Source: an uncultured Eubacteriales bacterium (GTDB lineage Bacteria > Bacillota > Clostridia > Oscillospirales > CAG-272). From it: a stretch of 64,000 nucleotides of DNA. The notes beneath the pieces were generated by a model, which did not search any database, was not told the origin of the DNA, and saw only the letters and a list, made by a program, of their open reading frames with translations. Position numbers and translations under genes: made by a program. The stretch is from positions 19,852 to 83,851 of the forward strand of contig CAKSNQ010000003.1 of assembly GCA_934476315.1 (NCBI GenBank). Direction: 5' to 3'. Positions 17,875 to 24,904 of the stretch are shown here, one piece after another. Each line of letters opens with the position of its first letter. The stretch's first letter is position 1.

Positions 17875-17989
17875 CGGAAGACAGTGGAAAGCCGAACGCG
17901 GGTGTAATTATCTGAATTTCATGCGCAAGCTGCCGCGTTCACGAGTTTGTCTCGTCGGGCGAAGCCCTCCGCCCCGCCCGCGGCGGGGA
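17769..17989 (+). repeat. Direct repeat of structured element (copies A and B)
   Basis: Bases 17769-17864 recur identically at 17894-17989: 96 bp at a period of 125 bp. Copy B lacks both the upstream promoter and the closing CAAACTC arm, so it is a truncated tandem copy lying between copy A and the next gene. Confidence 0.95.
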
Positions 17990-18040
17990 GAGCCGCGGGT
18001 GCCAAGACGACCAATCAACGAAAATCAAGGAGAATCAAAC

Positions 18041-18763
18041 ATGCCGGAAATATCCCGCATCCCTGTCATATTGATCCTGTGCCCGCTGTCCTGCCTGACG
18101 GATGAGATTCAGGCAAGACGGTTACTCATGCGGTTGGGCTATCCCGGCCGCGAGCTGGAACGGCTGGGAGCCATGCGCTCCGTATCTGCCCGACGGCAGA
18201 GTATCGCGGCGCGGTTGGCGGCGGCACGCGCCATGGCGGATTACATAAGTGCCGCCGAGGAGGAGTGTGACCCGCCGGATGCGGGAAGACTTGTCTGCAT
18301 GGATCGCATGGACAACATTTCGATGTCTCCGCGCCTTGACTCGTGGCTCTCCATGTGGGAGCGGTCCGCAGAGGGAAAGCCCCGCGTCCGGAGGGCACCG
18401 TTCGACCTTTCCCTGTCACATACGGACCGGGCGGCGGTGTGTGCACTGACGGTGAACAGGGGGTGGCAGATCGGGGTCGACATGGAATGTTTCACGCGCG
18501 CTCTGCCGACGTGGGAGCGACTTTCCGACCGTGTTTTGTCGGACCGGGAGCGCCTCAAGGTGCGCGATGCTCCTTCCTTCCTCAACGTTTGGACGCGCAA
18601 AGAAGCTATGGGGAAGGCGCTCGGGTGCGGGATGTTCTGTGCGCGCAAACTGGATACAATGTCCTTGCCGGAGACGACTTTTTCTCACTTTGTGTGGGAG
18701 GACAGCGACATTACCGTATGCCTGATGCCGCAGACCGAGGCGGGGGAGACCCGACCGCGGTAA
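18041..18763 (+). CDS. 4'-phosphopantetheinyl transferase, Sfp-type
   Basis: Moves phosphopantetheine from CoA to a Ser of acyl or peptidyl carrier proteins. 240 residues; the transferase signature is in the C-terminal half: LSLSHTDRAAVCAL, IGVDME with the metal-binding Asp/Glu, and WTRKEAMGKALG. The N-terminal 110 residues are divergent. Start at 18041 has AAGGAG ten bases upstream; the longer in-frame extension runs through the structured repeat and is rejected. The leader from the 17740 promoter is about 265 bases and contains repeats A and B. No carrier protein or synthase lies nearby, so the partner is unknown. A terminator follows. Confidence 0.88.
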   Translation: MPEISRIPVILILCPLSCLTDEIQARRLLMRLGYPGRELERLGAMRSVSARRQSIAARLAAARAMADYISAAEEECDPPDAGRLVCMDRMDNISMSPRLDSWLSMWERSAEGKPRVRRAPFDLSLSHTDRAAVCALTVNRGWQIGVDMECFTRALPTWERLSDRVLSDRERLKVRDAPSFLNVWTRKEAMGKALGCGMFCARKLDTMSLPETTFSHFVWEDSDITVCLMPQTEAGETRPR

Positions 18764-19165
18764 AACCTTTTGAAAATGTGTAAATCAACAAATCCTCCGT
18801 AAAGTCATGGGACTGTACGGAGGATTTTCCTGTATTGAGCGGAATTGCGGTCGTGGGTGATGCCTGATTGCCGATCGTCGGTTGTTGGTTGGCGGTTGGC
18901 GGTTGGCGGTCAGCGGTTATTAGTTATCAGTCGTCGATTGCCAATCGCCGTTCAGCTTTCATGAAAGCCGTGCGCGGTCGCCACTGATGAACGCCGACCG
19001 GCATCGGCTGCTATCGGATACCGCCGCAGTTTCTGCCGCGAGTGCCGCGGCGGTAAAACTTCGACTTCCGATTCAGGCACTCAATTTTCACAGCCTGCCG
19101 TTGACATTCCGACACATTTCGGGGTTCGACGACTTCCGCTTCACGCGCAAACCGCGCCGTCGGAA
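18764..19165. other. Intergenic region with terminator and degenerate GGTTGGC repeats
   Basis: After the terminator at 18790 comes a low-complexity stretch (about 18855-18960) of imperfect GGTTGGC/GTCGATTGCC repeats, similar in style to 63760-63840. No gene is supported. Confidence 0.5.
18790..18828 (+). terminator. Terminator after the phosphopantetheinyl transferase gene
   Basis: AAATCCTCCGT pairs with ACGGAGGATTT; the loop has its own AGTC/GACT stem. It ends in T4. Confidence 0.85.
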
Positions 19166-19960
19166 TTACTTGCGGTACATTTTGCCGACCACTCGTCCCG
19201 CGCACTGAACGTCGTTGAAGTCCGCCAAGGGAATGGGCGGGTACACCGGGTTGAGGGAGAGCAGACGGTCGCCGCCGAATTTCTTGAAGTAGCCCGCGCC
19301 GTCCAGAATGAAGATTCCCAGCTCGCCGACCTCCACCGTCTCGCAGTTCTGCACCAGCAGAATGTCGCCGTCATGAAACTTCGGTTCCATACTGCTGCCG
19401 CTGATGCGCAGGGCAAAGTCGGCGTCGCGCGTTTTGTCGGTGTCGGGAATGCGGATCACCTCCGCGCTCTCGTCCCCAAGGTCAATGCCCGTTCCGGCAG
19501 AAACCGGCATGTCGTACAAAGGAATGGCACGGCGCGCCATTCCGGCCGCGGCGCGGGCTTTCTCCGGGACCGGAAGCACCTTTGCGCGGGGCATCGGGGC
19601 AGGCAGGGAGTTGTCGCCCGGCTCGGTCAGCGTCCGTTCGCGCTCCTTGTCCAGTACCAGCAGGGTCAGCTCGCGCCCGTGTCGGTCAAGCTGACGGAAA
19701 TTTTCGACCAGCCGGATTTCCTGCGCGGTGAGGGTGTAATTGTTCGTGTTTTCGGGATTGCCGCTGATGAGGTAATCCAGCGAGCAGTCCAGCGCCTGCG
19801 CGATGGCAACGATGTTGACCAGCTTCGGGGAATCGCTGATTCCCGCGAGAATTTTACTCAGCGTCCCCAGCGGGATGCCGGTCATCTCGGACAAGCGGTC
19901 GTTGGTGATTTTTCGCTCGCTCTTGAGCTGTTTGATCCGATCAATATATGTGACAGCCAT
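19166..19960 (-). CDS. XRE-type HTH, S24 peptidase (LexA/CI-like) repressor
   Basis: 264 residues: an N-terminal Xre-type helix-turn-helix (about 5-65, NDRLSEMTGIPLGTLSKILAG), a linker, and a C-terminal S24 self-cleavage domain. The cleavage site reads VSAGTG (Ala-Gly), the nucleophile lies in GSSMEP and the general-base Lys in YFKKFGG, so RecA-stimulated self-cleavage is plausible. True LexA has a winged-helix N-terminus; this one has a phage-repressor-type HTH, but I see no phage genes around it. It is divergent from a small membrane protein gene, and both promoters contain AAATTCCGA-type sequences that may be its operator, implying autoregulation. Confidence 0.88.
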   Translation of the reverse strand: MAVTYIDRIKQLKSERKITNDRLSEMTGIPLGTLSKILAGISDSPKLVNIVAIAQALDCSLDYLISGNPENTNNYTLTAQEIRLVENFRQLDRHGRELTLLVLDKERERTLTEPGDNSLPAPMPRAKVLPVPEKARAAAGMARRAIPLYDMPVSAGTGIDLGDESAEVIRIPDTDKTRDADFALRISGSSMEPKFHDGDILLVQNCETVEVGELGIFILDGAGYFKKFGGDRLLSLNPVYPPIPLADFNDVQCAGRVVGKMYRK

Positions 19961-20000
19961 AAAGCCCTCCTGTTATAGCTTGATTTCCGATTCCGGCATA

Positions 20001-20029
20001 ATTATAGCATGGAAATTCCGATTTGTAAA
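20001..20029 (-). promoter_or_regulatory. Promoter and putative operator of the S24 repressor gene
   Basis: On the minus strand TTTACA, 17 bases, TATAAT. The spacer contains CGGAATTTCC; ATTCCG half-sites also sit at 19988-19994 and 20015-20020. Confidence 0.8.
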
Positions 20030-20069
20030 GCACATTTTCAAAATTTTTTCTGAAAAATGAAAAAAAGTG

Positions 20070-20098
20070 TTGACAAATTCCGAAAATGGTGTTATAAT
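20070..20098 (+). promoter_or_regulatory. Divergent promoter with shared operator-like sequence
   Basis: TTGACA, 17 bases, TATAAT. The spacer holds AAATTCCGA, also found in the repressor's own promoter; an ATTCC follows near the start site. Confidence 0.8.
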
Positions 20099-20208
20099 GC
20101 GAATGTAAGATTCCAAAAGCGGAAAACAACGGTCGGGGAAGGTTTGGCGGTTTCCGTGAAATGTAAGAAAGGGAGCTTTCGCCGGGGCGGGAGCGAGGGA
20201 GCGTAAAG

Positions 20209-20496
20209 ATGAACGGGTATATGTCTTATGAAAACCGGACGAAGAGAAGCACCGCAGCGCGTGTTGCCGGACGGGTCGATCGCTTTTTGGAGTGTCTGTA
20301 CGCCATTCTCAGTGCACTGGCGGGGGTGGTGAGCCGCCCGCAGACGCGGAAAATTTTCAAATGCGTCGTTGTGACCGTATGCTTTTTCGGATTTATCGGA
20401 CTGTGCGGCGGGATTGAGCACGGCGCGATCGCCGCGGCGCCGGGCGTTGTGATGGCGCTGATGCTCATCTTTGTGGAGATTCTCTGTCTGCGATAA
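20209..20496 (+). CDS. Small two-segment membrane protein divergent from the S24 repressor
   Basis: 95 residues, no family recognised. A basic N-terminus (1-25) is followed by a weakly hydrophobic stretch and two clear hydrophobic segments (about 50-66 and 72-92). Start at 20209 follows GGAGCGTAAAG; the leader also has GAAAGGGAGCTTTC at 20167-20180. The position opposite an S24-type repressor with a shared promoter motif suggests damage or stress induction. Bacillus places the division inhibitor yneA opposite lexA, but this protein lacks a LysM domain and no similarity to YneA is evident, so function is inference from position only. Confidence 0.6.
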   Translation: MNGYMSYENRTKRSTAARVAGRVDRFLECLYAILSALAGVVSRPQTRKIFKCVVVTVCFFGFIGLCGGIEHGAIAAAPGVVMALMLIFVEILCLR

Positions 20497-21016
20497 CCGT
20501 TTTTCCCAAGGTGGTGCGCATAGGTCGCTCGGGCAGTCCGCACGGCGCGAGGACACGCGAGAAGCGTGGCGTTTGCCGACGCCGTTGGTGCCATGGCGAA
20601 AACGAACTGTGGAACGCGTGGTGTGCGCTGACCGTCGTCGGGGGAGTGTAAAGAAAATGAGATGCCAGGGAGGAAGAATCCCTCCCTAGGCGCTGATTTT
20701 CATGCGCCCGGCAGAAGAGTACGTGCGCCCCATGACGATGATAACAAATGAATGAGACCATGATAAAGGGCACGACAATCGAGAAATAAAAAGAAAAGCG
20801 CAGAATCCCGCCCACGCCTCCGGGGGGACTTTTGCGCTTTTTCCGATGCCTGATTTTTTTGATTGTTGTGCGCCGATGCCGACCATGCCGACGCGCCGTA
20901 TACGCCCTGAACATATTTGTGTATGGCTTAGAATACCTTGACGAGTCCTGGACATATTCCGGGTGTGTCTTGTGCAAACATCGGATACGCCCGGCACAGC
21001 TTGTGCCCGGCAACGG
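20497..21016. other. Intergenic region with two terminator-like hairpins
   Basis: Hairpin GGGAGG/CCTCCC at 20664-20690 lies downstream of the small membrane protein gene. A second at 20794-20841 pairs AAAAGCGCA with TGCGCTTTT and can terminate in both directions. Leftward frames over 20465-21013 have some hydrophobic runs but no ribosome binding site or recognisable family; I treat them as noise or a decayed gene. Confidence 0.5.
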
Positions 21017-21700
21017 TCAGTAGGTCGGAGTGTCCAGTCGCCAACCGCCGTCGCTCTGCCGAATCAGCCCGAGACGCACAGGCGTCGTTTCGGTGGAATT
21101 TTCCATGTGGCTGTCCAGCTCCAGCGTCACAAAGTCCGCGTTGCTCGGGGAGACAATCCGCATGCTCGCATAATCGTAAATGCGCTGCCCCGCAACCAGA
21201 GGGCGATAATCGACGCTTTGATACAGCGCGCTCTCATCTTCGTAAAACAGCGCCTGTACCACATACCCGCCGACGACCGTGCCATCGAACAGACTTTCAT
21301 AGATGGAGTCGAGGTAGTCCTTGGAGTACACCTCCTCCAGCGCTTGCTTGATTTGCAAGATGCTGTGGTAGGGCGACTTTTCCGTCACATATTCGTACCG
21401 GACGTCCCCGGACGACGCGTACAGACCGTGAATCTGAGCATACTCCGAGCCGACCTTGTAAACAGGAAGTCCGTTGCCGAACAGGACGTCGTTGACTGCG
21501 TAGGATTTTTCGATCAGCTCAACAGCCTGGTCGTAAATTTCGGAGAGTGTCGGCGGCTTCGACGCGCCGCACCCGGAGAGGGCGGTCGGAACGAGAAGCG
21601 CCAGAAGAACGGCGGTCATGAGCCACGCGACAACGCGGGTGGCAGGCTTGTGTCGGGTGGCTTTTTTGTGGTTGCGGTTTTGCAGGTGTTTCATATCCAT
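21017..21700 (-). CDS. Hypothetical lipoprotein
   Basis: 227 residues, no family recognised. A basic N-terminus and hydrophobic segment (about 24-43) end in the lipobox LSGC, so it is probably a membrane-anchored lipoprotein. The mature part is acidic with a mixed alpha/beta look (YDQAVELIEKSYAVND, QIKQALEEVYSKDY, FYEDESALYQSVDYRP). Starts at 21700 or 21694 are both possible. The leader carries GAAAGGATGCTTTC at 21723-21736, like three other genes here. It ends toward the bidirectional hairpin at 20794. Confidence 0.7.
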   Translation of the reverse strand: MDMKHLQNRNHKKATRHKPATRVVAWLMTAVLLALLVPTALSGCGASKPPTLSEIYDQAVELIEKSYAVNDVLFGNGLPVYKVGSEYAQIHGLYASSGDVRYEYVTEKSPYHSILQIKQALEEVYSKDYLDSIYESLFDGTVVGGYVVQALFYEDESALYQSVDYRPLVAGQRIYDYASMRIVSPSNADFVTLELDSHMENSTETTPVRLGLIRQSDGGWRLDTPTY

Positions 21701-21993
21701 TCATTGCGGCTTTCGCGGGCACGAAAGCATCCTTTCTCGGAAGATTGCGGGCTTTAATGACCATTGTGACCTTTGCGGTCGTGGCGGCGTTGCGTTTTTG
21801 CGGCAGAACGGTGTGCCCTCCGCCTGACCGCCGCCGGACGCTGGCGGGCGGTTCCCCCGCAAGCAGGTTTCGCACTCCAACGCCTGACTGTCCCGCGCGG
21901 TGCGGGTGGAGCGGGGAAAACCTTAGAGCGGCTTTACACCCCGACGCCTGAACGTCGGAGCCGGAGGAAATTTCCAAACCGGAACATGCACCG

Positions 21994-23043
21994 TCAGAAT
22001 CCCCGGTGGAAATCGTCATCGTCGTAGCCGCGGTTTTCCCGTGCGCGGCGTTCCTTCTCCTCCTCGTAGCTGTCCATATTCCGCGCCCGCTTTTTGCGTT
22101 TGGAAACGAAGGACGACACTACTGCTACGCCCCACAGACAGACGAAAGCAATCGCGACGGCGATAAAAATATTTCGGGCGACAAGGTTGCGATTCCTTTG
22201 GGACGAGTTCTGCGGAAGTTCTCCGTTTTCCGCGGCGTCAAACCACAGCCTGTACTGGGTGGTCGTCCGCTCCAGCATGGTGTATAGGGCGCTGTCCGCG
22301 GTCGCGCCCGCGCTGTACGCACTGTCGAGCATTTGTTGCATGTAGTCGGACGCCTCCTGCGAGAACACCGCCTCGGTGTCAAGCCCCGGAATCATGAGAA
22401 AATAGTAGGCGTCGGCGCCGTGCTCGTACGGCATATAAAGCAGGAGCAGATGCCCCTCATCGCTGAACAGCGAGAGGTAGCGCCGCGACGCGTACGCATC
22501 GATCGCGCTTGTTTTCGGCGTGGTCTCACCGTCGATGTTGTCCACGGTCAGAAGGCAGGGCTGAATCCCGGTCGTCTGATAAAACGATTGCAGTGCCCGG
22601 GTGAGGGCGAGGTCGTCCGTGAGCAGGTCCGCCTCGTCCAGCAGGTAAAAATCGACCGGGTCGCAAAAGGAGGCGTCCATCGGCGCCGTCGCGGTTTCCT
22701 CGGTGAAAACACATCCGCTCACTTGGGGGCGCTCCGGTGTCGGTTGTCCGGGGGTGAACAGGGCGCGGAAGAGAATGAACATCATAAAAATGGTGGTAAA
22801 GCCAATGGAGATGATCCCGCCCACAATGGAGCCGCACCCGCCCCCCGGACCGTAAATGACCGGGCGCGGATGGAAGAAGGGCGGACGCCATCCCCGGGGA
22901 CCGTGCGGATGCGGACCTCCCCGGAATCCACCGGGGCGCGGACCGCCGCCGAAGCCTCCGCCCCCACCAAAGCCTCCGCCGTGACTGCCACCGCCGCTGT
23001 GACCGCCGCCACCGCCAAATCCGCCTCCGCTTGCTCCCGGCAT
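21994..23043 (-). CDS. TPM-domain-like membrane protein with Gly-rich N-terminus
   Basis: 349 residues. Residues 1-60 are almost pure Gly, His, Phe, Pro and Ser repeats; a hydrophobic segment follows (about 70-92), then a TPM-like domain (about 125-250) with the typical opening VDFYLLDEADLLTDD and FYQTTGIQPCLLTV, a second membrane segment (about 295-315) and a charged tail rich in Arg, Glu and Asp. TPM proteins are extracytoplasmic and some have been linked to phosphatase or membrane-repair roles; nothing here fixes one. Start at 23043 has AAGGAGGGG; the longer in-frame version crosses the promoter at 23114-23142. Confidence 0.75.
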   Translation of the reverse strand: MPGASGGGFGGGGGHSGGGSHGGGFGGGGGFGGGPRPGGFRGGPHPHGPRGWRPPFFHPRPVIYGPGGGCGSIVGGIISIGFTTIFMMFILFRALFTPGQPTPERPQVSGCVFTEETATAPMDASFCDPVDFYLLDEADLLTDDLALTRALQSFYQTTGIQPCLLTVDNIDGETTPKTSAIDAYASRRYLSLFSDEGHLLLLYMPYEHGADAYYFLMIPGLDTEAVFSQEASDYMQQMLDSAYSAGATADSALYTMLERTTTQYRLWFDAAENGELPQNSSQRNRNLVARNIFIAVAIAFVCLWGVAVVSSFVSKRKKRARNMDSYEEEKERRARENRGYDDDDFHRGF

Positions 23044-23113
23044 GCGTCCCCCCTCCTTATTGTCCTTACCGATGCTTTCCGAAGCGCCGGTGCAGTGTTG
23101 ATTTTTCACTTCC

Positions 23114-23142
23114 ATTATATATGATTCCGGGCGGAATTGCAA
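23114..23142 (-). promoter_or_regulatory. Promoter of the TPM-like gene
   Basis: On the minus strand TTGCAA, 17 bases, TATAAT, about 65 bases before the start codon. Confidence 0.75.
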
Positions 23143-23245
23143 GGGAAATTTGCGGATTGAGGCATGGTTTTCGGGCGGCGTGTGTTCACTTTGTGGCGAT
23201 AGCAAAAAAATCGTGGAAAATTTTTGAATTATTTTTGAAAATCTC

Positions 23246-23274
23246 TTGACAGATCGGAAAATCCGTGCTAAACT
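23246..23274 (+). promoter_or_regulatory. Promoter of the candidate small RNA
   Basis: TTGACA, 17 bases, TAAACT with TG at the extended -10. No open reading frame follows before a terminator about 95 bases on. Confidence 0.7.
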
Positions 23275-23280
23275 ATAACC

Positions 23281-23369
23281 AAGCATAATTGTTTCCACGC
23301 TTGAAAAAGCGACATAAGAGAGTAGAGGATTGCCGTGCCACGGTGATCCTTTATTCTTTTTTTATTTTA
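23281..23369 (+). ncRNA. Candidate small RNA gene (about 85-90 nt)
   Basis: Between a promoter (23246-23274) and a terminator there is no coding frame. The predicted RNA has a hairpin CGCTT-GAAA-AAGCG (23298-23311) capped by a GNRA tetraloop, a purine-rich single strand (GAGAGTAGAGGA) and a final hairpin closing AGGAT (23326-23330) on ATCCT (23346-23350) with an inner CCGTG/CACGG, followed by a T-rich run. The next gene has its own promoter at 23395, so this is not simply its leader. I do not recognise 6S, SRP, tmRNA or RNase P RNA. A purine-rich segment could pair with Shine-Dalgarno complements, but no target is proposed. Confidence 0.55.
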
Positions 23370-23394
23370 CCTTCGCAAAAATGTTGAAAATGTA

Positions 23395-23423
23395 TTTACA
23401 CGGGAGGTCTTTTTTGGTATAAT
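23395..23423 (+). promoter_or_regulatory. Promoter of the VTC-DUF4956-CotH unit
   Basis: TTTACA, 17 bases, TATAAT. The predicted start lies only a few bases before the AAAGGAGG of the first gene, so the leader is very short. Confidence 0.85.
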
Positions 23424-23445
23424 AGTACAAAAAGGAGGTGGGAAT

Positions 23446-24261
23446 TTGCGTAATGAGCACAAAATTGTCCTGACGCCAACTCAATATATCGTGCTTTCTG
23501 CACGCATGCGCGCATTACTCCCACCCGATGACCACATGCCCTCGCCGGACGGATACCTCGTCTCCAGCCTGTATCTGGACACCGAGCGCGACCGCGCGTA
23601 CGAGGAAAAGCTCGCCGGGAGCTGCGACCGCCGCAAATACCGCCTGCGGATTTACGGTGCGGATGCGTCAAAGGTTTTTCTGGAGTGCAAGCAGAAATTC
23701 CGCGACCGGATCGGGAAGCGGAGCGAGCCGATGAGCGCGGAGGGGTACCTTGCCGTCTGCCACGGGGATTTCTCCCCCCTGTCTTCGGGTGGGGCGCTGT
23801 CGCGGGAGGTCTTCGCGCTGTCCCGCACCGAACGCCTCCAACCGCGCGTCGCCGTGACGTACCGGCGGGAGGCGTATCTGCACCCGCTCTCCGGGACGCG
23901 TATCACCTTTGACAAGGAACTGCGCGCAGGGTGCTCCCCCGAGGCGATGACGCGGCAGGTCAGCGGCGCGTCCTGCGCGGTGTTTCCCATCGGAGATTTC
24001 CCGTGGCAGGGAGCCGTAATTATGGAGATCAAATACAACACTTGCATTGCGCGGTACCTGACCGAGGCGTTGCAGATCGGTGGCGTGACGCTGGCGGCTT
24101 CCAAATATGTGTTGTGCCGGGATCGGTTGCAGTCGCTGAGGCAGGTGTGGCACGCGGGCGCCTTGTGCGCAAACAATCTGACAGAACGGAAAGGGTCTCC
24201 CCGCCGCGGTGGGGAGGATGGTGAAGAAGATGACGCTCTCAAGTCTTATCCGGACATTTAA
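23446..24261 (+). CDS. VTC-domain (polyphosphate polymerase-like) protein
   Basis: 271 residues. The VTC fold of yeast polyphosphate polymerase is evident from the N-terminal RNEHKIVLTPTQYIVL, the SLYLDT strand, KYRLRIYG, FLECKQKF, RVAVTYRREAYL and the closing VIMEIKYN; these basic and acidic strands line the tunnel in characterised VTC proteins. Start is TTG at 23446, seven bases after AAGGAGG. It overlaps the DUF4956 gene. In many bacteria VTC, DUF4956 and CotH genes occur together, so it may supply polyphosphate or a related chain to a surface or spore process; this is inference. Confidence 0.88.
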   Translation: MRNEHKIVLTPTQYIVLSARMRALLPPDDHMPSPDGYLVSSLYLDTERDRAYEEKLAGSCDRRKYRLRIYGADASKVFLECKQKFRDRIGKRSEPMSAEGYLAVCHGDFSPLSSGGALSREVFALSRTERLQPRVAVTYRREAYLHPLSGTRITFDKELRAGCSPEAMTRQVSGASCAVFPIGDFPWQGAVIMEIKYNTCIARYLTEALQIGGVTLAASKYVLCRDRLQSLRQVWHAGALCANNLTERKGSPRRGGEDGEEDDALKSYPDI

Positions 24262-24904
24262 GGACAGCGTAGCGCAGGCAAATCTGCTCATGGAGCTGAC
24301 CCCGGAGTACGTGGTAATCTGCCTTGCCATGTCGCTTTTGTGCGCGTTGCTGGTCCTCGCCGTATATTGCTTTTTCTACCGCGGACCGTGCTTCAGCGGT
24401 AACTTTGCCGTGCTCCTTGTCATGACTGCCCTGATTACCACCACGATCATCATGACTATTTCCGCCAACCTCGTCCTGTCGCTCGGCATGGTCGGCGCGC
24501 TTTCCATTGTCCGCTTCCGCGCGGCGATCAAGGACCCGCTGGACGTCGGATTTCTGTTCTGGAGCGTGGCGGTCGGTATCACCTGCGGTGCGGGACTGTA
24601 CCTCTTTTCACTGACGGGAACGCTGTTTATCGCGGTCGTCTACTGCGTATTACAGCTGGCGCGCGGACGGGTGCAGACCTATCTCGTGGTCGTCCGGTGC
24701 GCCTCCCACGCGCGGGAGGAGGTCGATGCACTTTTGCGGCAGGAGCGGGCGAAACTGCGTAGCGCGACCTGTTATCCGCAGACCTATGAGGTCACGGCGT
24801 CCTTCCGGATGAACGAAAAACGGCGGGATATGAGCGCGCGCCTGCTTGCCATCGAAGGCGTGGAGAGTGCGCTGACGGTGGAATATACGGGAGACGTGGG
24901 ATGA
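24230..24904 (+). CDS. DUF4956 membrane protein
   Basis: About 224 residues. Four membrane segments (about 28-48, 57-85, 90-110 and 120-145) with the family motif LGMVGALSIVRFRAAIKDP between them, then a cytoplasmic ferredoxin-like C-terminal domain. Function is unknown; the family is consistently linked to VTC-domain proteins. Start choice is uncertain: ATG at 24230 lies about twelve bases after GGGGAGG, while ATG 24218 and GTG 24221 are in frame but too close. It overlaps the VTC gene by about 30 bases and the CotH gene by four (ATGA), so the three are translationally coupled. Confidence 0.85.
   Translation: MTLSSLIRTFKDSVAQANLLMELTPEYVVICLAMSLLCALLVLAVYCFFYRGPCFSGNFAVLLVMTALITTTIIMTISANLVLSLGMVGALSIVRFRAAIKDPLDVGFLFWSVAVGITCGAGLYLFSLTGTLFIAVVYCVLQLARGRVQTYLVVVRCASHAREEVDALLRQERAKLRSATCYPQTYEVTASFRMNEKRRDMSARLLAIEGVESALTVEYTGDVG

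Noticed and set aside
17822..18040. N-terminal extension of the phosphopantetheinyl transferase
   Set aside because: It would translate structured repeats A and B; the ATG at 18041 has a clear AAGGAG.
19166..20496. Prophage immunity region
   Set aside because: The HTH-S24 repressor is phage-like, but there is no integrase, Cro, replication or structural gene around it.
20465..21013. Leftward frames with hydrophobic stretches between the small membrane protein and the lipoprotein
   Set aside because: No ribosome binding site, no recognisable family, and a terminator hairpin lies inside.
23281..23369. SRP RNA, 6S RNA or other standard RNA
   Set aside because: Lacks the GGAAGCA-type apical loop of SRP RNA and the long central bubble of 6S RNA, and is too short for tmRNA or RNase P RNA.
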